A stretch of DNA of 10,911 bases. Source: CAZRZN01 sp964604565. GTDB lineage: Bacteria; Pseudomonadota; Alphaproteobacteria; Rhodobacterales; Rhodobacteraceae. The translations under genes and the position numbers were made by a program. Where the stretch lies: the NCBI GenBank assembly GCA_964604565.1, contig CAZRZN010000132.1, forward strand, positions 1 to 10,911, read 5' to 3'. Positions 6,249-10,911 of this stretch are shown piece by piece (within the stretch, counting starts at the first letter, position 1; the number at the start of each line of letters is the position of its first letter). The notes under the pieces are model-generated. The model was not told the DNA's origin and ran no database searches. It saw nothing but the letters and a program-made list of their open reading frames with translations.

Positions 6249-7526
6249 TCAGCCGATCGTTTCGAAACGCGCCCGGTCCAGCGCGGACCACAGGACGACA
6301 AGGTGAAAACCGTCCTCGTCCTGCCTCTCCTGCTCCACCACGCCCTTGTCGAAGAGCCACGCGCGCTTGCGGCCATCGGAAAAGTCCAGCACCAACTCCT
6401 CGCGGCGGCGTTCGGCCCCAAGGGCCACGGTCACCGCCTCTAGGAATCCGGGCAGACCGTCGCCCGTCAGGGCGGAGACCAGATGCACCGACGGATCGCG
6501 CGCCGCCCGTGCCCGCGCGGCATCCAGGTCTTCGGGATCCAGCCGGTCCAGCTTATTCCAAAGCTCCAGTTGGGCGGTTTCCTCACGCACGCCGAGACCC
6601 TCGAGGATGGCGCGCACATCGGCGGCCTGCGCGTCGGTTTCGGGGTGGGAAATATCGCGGACGTGGACGATCACATCAGCGGCCAGAACCTCTTCGAGCG
6701 TGGCGCGGAAGGCGGCGACCAGTTCGGTCGGAAGATCCGAGATGAAGCCAACGGTGTCGGAGAGAATCACATCGGCCCCCGTCGGCAGTCGAACCGCCCG
6801 CATCGTCGGGTCGAGCGTGGCGAACAGCATGTCCTTTGCCATGACATCCGCCCCGGTGAGACGGTTGAACAGCGTCGACTTGCCGGCGTTGGTATAACCG
6901 ACCAGCGCGACAATGGGATAAGGCACCTTGGCGCGGGCCTTGCGGTGCAGTTCGCGCGTTCTGACCACCTTGTCCAGCTGGCGACGCAGCCGCACCAATT
7001 GATCGTCGATCGCGCGCCTGTCCGCCTCGATCTGCGTTTCACCCGGCCCGCCGACGAACCCCAGACCGCCGCGTTGCCGTTCCAGGTGGGTCCAGGCCCG
7101 CACCAGGCGCGTGCGCTGATAGGACAGCGCGGCCATTTCGACCTGCAGGACCCCCTCACGCGTGGCCGCGCGGTCCGAAAATATCTCGAGGATCAGACCG
7201 GTCCGGTCCAGCAGCTTGACGCCCCAGGCCTTTTCCAGATTGCGCTGCTGCACGGGCGTAACAGGGCCGTCCACCAGCACCAGTTCAACCTCGGCGGCGT
7301 CAATCCGAGCCTTCAGCTCTTCGATCTTTCCGGTGCCGAAGAGCGCGCGGGGTTGGGGCCGTGGCAGCGGCACGATCTCGTCGCCCGCAACCTCAAGACC
7401 GGGCAGCGCATGCGCAAGCGACACGGCCTCGTCTAGGGCCATCCGTGCATCCCGCCGGTCCGGATCGTTCTTGATGTCGGGATGCAGGACCCAGGCCCGG
7501 GTCACGGGCGGCGCGTGTTCCTTCAC
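6249..7526 (-). CDS. hflX: GTPase HflX (ribosome-splitting / ribosome-associated GTPase)
   Basis: HflX binds 50S subunits and splits stalled 70S ribosomes, notably under heat stress, and hydrolyses GTP. The 425-residue protein has the full architecture. The N-terminal HflX domain (about 10-200) carries the family signature GGPGETQIE (159-167), followed by a basic coiled-coil linker. The G domain has G1 GYTNAGKS (210-217), G2 in FATLDPT (235-241), G3 DTVGF (257-261), G4 NKLD (324-327) and G5 SAL (351-353). A short C-terminal domain ends at 425. The start codon is GTG, and GTGA is shared with the hfq stop, so the two are probably translationally coupled; an AAGAGGG ribosome site lies inside the end of hfq. 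It is the last gene of the run. Nothing is missing or truncated. Confidence 0.97.
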   Translation of the reverse strand: MKEHAPPVTRAWVLHPDIKNDPDRRDARMALDEAVSLAHALPGLEVAGDEIVPLPRPQPRALFGTGKIEELKARIDAAEVELVLVDGPVTPVQQRNLEKAWGVKLLDRTGLILEIFSDRAATREGVLQVEMAALSYQRTRLVRAWTHLERQRGGLGFVGGPGETQIEADRRAIDDQLVRLRRQLDKVVRTRELHRKARAKVPYPIVALVGYTNAGKSTLFNRLTGADVMAKDMLFATLDPTMRAVRLPTGADVILSDTVGFISDLPTELVAAFRATLEEVLAADVIVHVRDISHPETDAQAADVRAILEGLGVREETAQLELWNKLDRLDPEDLDAARARAARDPSVHLVSALTGDGLPGFLEAVTVALGAERRREELVLDFSDGRKRAWLFDKGVVEQERQDEDGFHLVVLWSALDRARFETIG

Positions 7527-7762
7527 GAGCCCTCTTCGCCGTCATACAGATTTATCGGCTGGCTGGGCATGATCGTCGAAATCGCATGTTTGTAGACCAG
7601 CTGCGACTGCCCGTCGCGGCGCAACAACACGCAGAAATTGTCGAACCAGGTGATGACGCCCTGCAGTTTGACCCCGTTGATCAGGAAAACCGTTACCGGG
7701 ACCTTTGTTTTGCGGACGTGGTTTAAAAAAGCGTCCTGCAGGTTCTGTCTGTCCGAAGCCAT
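7523..7762 (-). CDS. hfq: RNA chaperone Hfq
   Basis: Hfq forms a hexameric ring that pairs small RNAs with mRNAs and cooperates with RNase E. The 79-residue protein shows the N-terminal helix (SDRQNLQDAFLNHVRK), the Sm1 region (VTVFLINGVKLQGVITWFDNFCVLL) and the Sm2 motif YKHAISTIMP with the Lys-His pair that binds uridines on the proximal face. The rim patch, RRER in E. coli, is RKTK here (17-20): basic but without the Glu. The C-terminal tail is very short compared with the 102-residue E. coli protein and ends in acidic DGEEGS, which could mimic the acidic tip that autoinhibits E. coli Hfq (inference). The start is preceded by AAAGGC at about 8 nt. It is 136 bp behind trkH and overlaps hflX by four bases. 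Confidence 0.98.
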   Translation of the reverse strand: MASDRQNLQDAFLNHVRKTKVPVTVFLINGVKLQGVITWFDNFCVLLRRDGQSQLVYKHAISTIMPSQPINLYDGEEGS

Positions 7763-7816
7763 TGAAATTGCCTTTGTTCTTGCCTTGCCCTTTTGCGGGC
7801 TGTCCGCGCAGCCGCG

Positions 7817-7845
7817 AGTATGTCCTGCCCCGCGCGGAGTTTCCA
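7817..7845 (-). promoter_or_regulatory. Possible sigma70 promoter for hfq-hflX
   Basis: On the minus strand TGGAAA (7845-7840, 4 of 6) and CATACT (7822-7817, 4 of 6) are separated by exactly 17 nt. Transcription would start near 7810, giving an hfq leader of about 48 nt. It sits in the only sizeable gap of the trk-hfq-hflX run, which supports it, but the match is moderate and unproven. Confidence 0.35.
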
Positions 7846-7872
7846 GCCGAAAATCGGCCAAACGCCGGTGCC

Positions 7873-7889
7873 GGGCCACAGCTTGGCCC
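7873..7889 (-). other. Hairpin just behind trkH (weak terminator or processing hairpin)
   Basis: GGGCCA (7873-7878) and TGGCCC (7884-7889) pair over 6 bp with a 5-nt loop, starting 10 nt past the trkH stop. The minus strand continues CGGCACC, not T's, so full termination is unlikely. It could partly separate trk from hfq expression. Confidence 0.4.
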
Positions 7890-7898
7890 TGCCCGCCT

Positions 7899-9407
7899 CT
7901 ATTCGCGCCACAAATCGGGGCTGACCATGACGATGATCGCGAGCAACTCCAGCCGTCCCAGCACCATGGCCGCACATAGGATCAACCGCAAGTCCCAGTC
8001 CATTCCGGGGATGTCGATGGGCGTGGCGGGCGCCATCTCGATGAGCGGTCCGCTGTTCGACAGGGCCGCGATGGTCAGGACGGTCGCCTGCTCGAACTCT
8101 ACCCCGTAGAGACCGAAGATCATGGTCAAACTGGCCAGCGTGACCGCAAAGAGCATGAAGAACACCCAGGCGATAAAGGCCCCCTCGCGCCGGATGCGCC
8201 GCCCAAGCAACCCCGCGCGCCCGACCGAATGGGGATGCACCAGCCGCTCGATCTCGCGCGTGCCGTTGAGGTAGAGGGCATAGACCCGCAGCAGCTTCAC
8301 CCCTCCGGCGGTGGTGGCGACGCCGCCTCCGACGAGTGCGAGACCCATCAGGATGATCCCCGGGGTCGGCAGGCCGGACCAGGCCTGCGCCGTTTCCCAA
8401 TCGCCGCTGACGAAGCCGGTCGTGCTGAGAAAGGACAGCGCGGTGAACAAACCGCCCCAGAGCGCGCGCAAACCGGCCGTCCAGTTCTGCTCATCTCCGA
8501 CGTCGAAGGAGCCGATCCAGTGCCGCAGGAAAAGCGCAACCGGCAGAGAGGCGACGATGGCAACGCCCAGCCGGAACTCCGGATCGTAGAGCACGCCGCG
8601 CTCCTGCCGGGTGTCGGTGGAAAACGTCAGGCGCGACAGCGCGAAGAACAGAAAGCAGAAGAGGATCATCTCGCCCGCCAAACCGCTGGGCGCGGCGCCC
8701 AATTCCGCCAGCGGCGTGATACCCGAAGTCGACATGACCGCCATCGCATGACTGAGGGCGACCAGCGGCGGATCGCCCGCCACCAGCAGCATGACGGCCA
8801 GCGCCCCGGTCAGACCGGTATAGACCGGGAAAAGCGTGCGCGCGTTCCGATAAAGGCGCTGGCTGGGGGTCAGAGGGCCGGTGTTGGTCGCGCCCTCAGC
8901 GCCGGACTGTCCCGGTTCCCCGCTGGCCGTCACCTCGAACCCGCCGAGAGCCAGCGGCGCAAGGATGGAGGACGCCGCGATCCACATCAGCAGACCGCCC
9001 ATCCAGCCGACCTGCGCGCGCCACAGGTGTTCGGGCACCGAAAGACGCGTATGGTCAAAATGCGTGGCCCCGGTCGTGGTAAAGCAGGACACCATCTCGA
9101 AGTAGGCGCTGATGAAACTGGTGTTGCGCACCGCCTCCTGAAACGGGACCGCGAAGATCAGCGGCAGAATGACAAAGCCGGCCGCCAGCGCGACCAACAG
9201 GCGGAGCGCGCTTTGGTTGTGACGGCGATTGGCCAGCGCCAGCCCGATCAGCGCGGTGCCGACCAGCCCCAGAACCCCGCCGTAAAAGAAGCTGCGCGCG
9301 TCGTGGAATTCCTCCAGCACCAGCGCAACAACCGCGGGCAGCAGCATCGCAAGCGATCCCAGACCTGTCATCATCAGAAACAGCGGCAGCCGGGCGAGGG
9401 TCGTCAT
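7899..9407 (-). CDS. trkH: Potassium uptake protein TrkH (pore-forming subunit)
   Basis: TrkH is the inner-membrane pore of the Trk K+ uptake system, gated by TrkA. The 502-residue protein is hydrophobic throughout, with the four pore repeats of the superfamily. The selectivity-filter segments are visible as TTTGAT (110-115), STSGIT (226-231), STTGF (328-332) and SNSGP (450-454), each with the central Gly. The C-terminal GRLELL (484-489) is typical of TrkH. A hydrophilic Gly/Ser/Thr-rich loop (about 160-182) separates the first two repeats. Its ATG overlaps the trkA stop by one base (TGATG), and no good ribosome site precedes it, so translation probably depends on ribosomes finishing trkA. 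The length is normal and the gene intact. Confidence 0.96.
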   Translation of the reverse strand: MTTLARLPLFLMMTGLGSLAMLLPAVVALVLEEFHDARSFFYGGVLGLVGTALIGLALANRRHNQSALRLLVALAAGFVILPLIFAVPFQEAVRNTSFISAYFEMVSCFTTTGATHFDHTRLSVPEHLWRAQVGWMGGLLMWIAASSILAPLALGGFEVTASGEPGQSGAEGATNTGPLTPSQRLYRNARTLFPVYTGLTGALAVMLLVAGDPPLVALSHAMAVMSTSGITPLAELGAAPSGLAGEMILFCFLFFALSRLTFSTDTRQERGVLYDPEFRLGVAIVASLPVALFLRHWIGSFDVGDEQNWTAGLRALWGGLFTALSFLSTTGFVSGDWETAQAWSGLPTPGIILMGLALVGGGVATTAGGVKLLRVYALYLNGTREIERLVHPHSVGRAGLLGRRIRREGAFIAWVFFMLFAVTLASLTMIFGLYGVEFEQATVLTIAALSNSGPLIEMAPATPIDIPGMDWDLRLILCAAMVLGRLELLAIIVMVSPDLWRE

Positions 9408-10783
9408 CAGAAGAAGTCGATCGAGACCTGCAACAGGCGCTCGACCTCCGGCACATCGCCGGTCAGCGAAAAGATCACGATCTTGTCGCCTTCCTCGATG
9501 CGCAGGGAACCGGTTGGTTTCACCACCTTGTCGCCCTTGCGGACCGCCCCGATCAGCACGCCCTCGGGAAAGTCGATCTCACGGATCCGGCTGCCCGAGA
9601 TCGGCGAGGTCGACAGCACCTCTGCCTCGATCACCTCGGCCTCGGCATCGCCGATGGAATAGACCTCGCTGACCCGCCCGTGCCGGATGTGGCGCAGGAT
9701 CGAACTGACCGTGGTGCTGCGCGGGTTGATGTAGGCGTCGATGCCAAGGGGTTCCATCAGGGGCACCAGCGTGGGATCGTTGATCAGCGCGATCACCATG
9801 GGGCAGCCGGCGGCCTTGGCGCGCACGGCGGCCAGCATGTTGACCTTGTCGTCATCGGTGACCAGCAACGCGGCGTCGGCGCGCGCCACGCCGGCCTCTG
9901 CCAGCAGCGTCGCATCCAGACCGTCGCCATGCAGCACGATGGTCCGTTCCAGCACCTCGGCGGCGCGTTCGGCGTTCTTGCGGTTGCGTTCGATCATCTT
10001 GGCGCGAATCCGGGTCTTGCCCTGCTCGAGCCGCCGCGCGACCGAAAGGCCGACATTGCCGCCACCGACAATCACGACGCGTTCCTGCTTGCGCGTGGAT
10101 TTTCCGAAAATCTCCATCGTGCGCTGCACGTCATCGGTGTGGACCATGACATAGCAACTGTCGCCCTCGAACAGCTGATCGCCGGATTCCGGCGCAAACA
10201 GCATGCCCTCGCGGCGCACGCCCACCACCACGGACCGCAGGGTGGAAAACAGATCCGTCAGTTGCCGCAGCGGCGTGTTGACGATCGGGCAATCCGCGTC
10301 GATGGCCAGCCCCATGAGCTGCGCCTGCCCGTCGAGAAAGGTCTCCGTGTCGAAGCTCGCGGGGGAGGCGAGGCGTTGCAGCGCCGCATCCGCGACCTCC
10401 CGTTCCGGAGAGATCACGACGTCGATCGGCATGTGATCCCGGCGATAGAGATCCGAATAGATGACCGTGAGGTAGCTTTCGGCGCGCAGGCGCGCGATCT
10501 TGCGCGGCACCTCGAACACCGAATGCGCCACCTGACAGGTGACCATGTTGACCTCGTCGGAATAGGTCGCGGCGATGATCATATCGGCATCGCGCGCGCC
10601 AGCCTTGTCGAGGACATCGGGATAGGAGGCAAAGCCAGCGATGCCCTGCACGTCCAGTGTGTCCGTGGCCCTGCGCACGAGCTCGGGGTTGTTGTCCACA
10701 ACCGTGACGTCGTTGCGCTCTCCGGCAAGATGGCGGGCGATTTGCCAGCCGACCTGCCCAGCACCGCAAATGATGACCTTCAT
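9407..10783 (-). CDS. trkA: Trk system regulatory subunit TrkA (NAD-binding RCK protein)
   Basis: TrkA is a peripheral membrane protein that forms the nucleotide-sensing gating ring under TrkH. The 458-residue protein has the usual duplicated layout. The first RCK N domain (about 1-125) has GAGQVG (7-12) and Asp30 at the end of the second strand. The first RCK C domain spans about 140-225. The second N domain (about 234-355) has GGGNVG (240-245) and Glu265 in the same acidic position, and the second C domain spans about 372-455. Acidic residues at these positions favour NAD(H) binding. The ATG follows a GGGGCGC stretch that is at best a modest ribosome site. It is the first gene of the run in this window and is coupled to trkH. 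In many alphaproteobacteria the preceding genes are ntrY-ntrX, which would lie beyond 10911. Confidence 0.97.
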   Translation of the reverse strand: MKVIICGAGQVGWQIARHLAGERNDVTVVDNNPELVRRATDTLDVQGIAGFASYPDVLDKAGARDADMIIAATYSDEVNMVTCQVAHSVFEVPRKIARLRAESYLTVIYSDLYRRDHMPIDVVISPEREVADAALQRLASPASFDTETFLDGQAQLMGLAIDADCPIVNTPLRQLTDLFSTLRSVVVGVRREGMLFAPESGDQLFEGDSCYVMVHTDDVQRTMEIFGKSTRKQERVVIVGGGNVGLSVARRLEQGKTRIRAKMIERNRKNAERAAEVLERTIVLHGDGLDATLLAEAGVARADAALLVTDDDKVNMLAAVRAKAAGCPMVIALINDPTLVPLMEPLGIDAYINPRSTTVSSILRHIRHGRVSEVYSIGDAEAEVIEAEVLSTSPISGSRIREIDFPEGVLIGAVRKGDKVVKPTGSLRIEEGDKIVIFSLTGDVPEVERLLQVSIDFF

Positions 10784-10911
10784 GCGCCCCGCGACCCGAT
10801 CATGCGCCGTCCCCGGCCGTTGAACCTATCGCTTCGCATGGGCGGGCGGCGCCGTCAACGGCCCCCTGCCCGCCTCCGATCCCGCAGCGACGGTCGACAT
10901 TCGCTGTTGCA
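10784..10911. other. Region upstream of trkA with a GC-rich inverted repeat
   Basis: None of the three minus-strand frames here can be recognised as the end of a neighbouring gene. GGCGGGC (10841-10847) and GCCCGCC (10868-10874) are a 7-bp inverted repeat with further self-complementary bases inside (CCGTTGACGG on the minus strand). It could be the 3' end hairpin of the gene upstream, but it has no T-run. A promoter for trkA is not evident. Confidence 0.35.

Noticed and set aside
5873..6421. Possible small protein (MDLLCARCRS...) behind hflX
   Set aside because: The only in-frame ATG candidates lack a ribosome site, and the frame is an extension of an open stretch overlapping hflX. The Cys/Arg-rich composition looks like non-coding GC-rich DNA.
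6483..7436. Plus-strand open frame of 317 codons opposite hflX
   Set aside because: Antisense to a complete HflX with all G motifs; the translation is rich in Arg, Gly and His and lacks any domain I know.
8229..9662. Long plus-strand open frame (477 codons) opposite trkH and trkA
   Set aside because: It spans the trkH/trkA junction antisense and has low-complexity Arg/Gln/Glu-rich translation, typical of GC-rich shadows. The minus-strand genes are complete.
10831..10858. TTGACG on the minus strand as the trkA -35 box
   Set aside because: The nearest -10-like sequences (GATAGG, TAGGTT) are 22-24 nt away, too far for a sigma70 promoter.
10784..10911. C-terminal end of ntrX upstream of trkA
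   Set aside because: Gene order in relatives suggests it, but none of the three minus-strand frames gives a recognisable NtrX tail, so I do not annotate it.

Overview
The window is GC-rich chromosomal DNA from an alphaproteobacterium, most likely a member of the Rhodobacterales (Roseobacter/Rhodobacter type). Three things point there. The gene order trkA-trkH-hfq-hflX on one strand is an alphaproteobacterial arrangement, usually following ntrYX. RNase E carries a very long acidic insertion inside its S1 domain. A GC-hairpin intergenic element of a type I recall from Rhodobacteraceae genomes lies behind hflX. Nothing suggests a plasmid, phage, insertion sequence, CRISPR array or genomic island.

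Layout. Positions 1-1651 (minus) hold the first 550 codons of RNase E (rne), cut off by the window edge just after the first catalytic Asp/Asn pair. Positions 1652-2192 are a long non-coding stretch, probably the promoter and leader of rne plus the 3' end of the next gene. Positions 2193-3065 (minus) encode a beta-hydroxyacid dehydrogenase (3-hydroxyisobutyrate dehydrogenase-like). It is divergent, across 106 bp, from a membrane-anchored penicillin-acylase-family Ntn-hydrolase (3172-5637, plus). A 611-bp convergent gap (5638-6248) holds two minus-strand intrinsic terminators, the repeat-like element and a possible small RNA or processed 3' fragment. Then, all on the minus strand and transcribed from high to low coordinates: trkA (10783-9407), trkH (9407-7899), hfq (7762-7523) and hflX (7526-6249). 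The last 128 bases lie upstream of trkA and show no recognisable gene end.

How the genes work together. TrkA and TrkH are the cytoplasmic gating subunit and the membrane pore of a potassium uptake system, and their reading frames touch (stop/start TGATG). Hfq, the RNA chaperone, overlaps HflX, a ribosome-splitting GTPase, by the four bases GTGA. The only real gap in this four-gene run is the 136 bp between trkH and hfq, which holds a hairpin and a plausible sigma70-type promoter, so hfq-hflX may be transcribed both with trk and on its own. RNase E and Hfq are partners in RNA turnover but lie in separate transcription units here. The dehydrogenase and the acylase are accessory metabolic genes whose substrates cannot be read from sequence.

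I see no evidence for a new multi-gene system. The observations most worth a second look are the acidic S1 insertion of RNase E, the orphan terminator with foldable sequence behind hflX, the long hairpin-rich rne leader, and the catalytic-site signature of the acylase.
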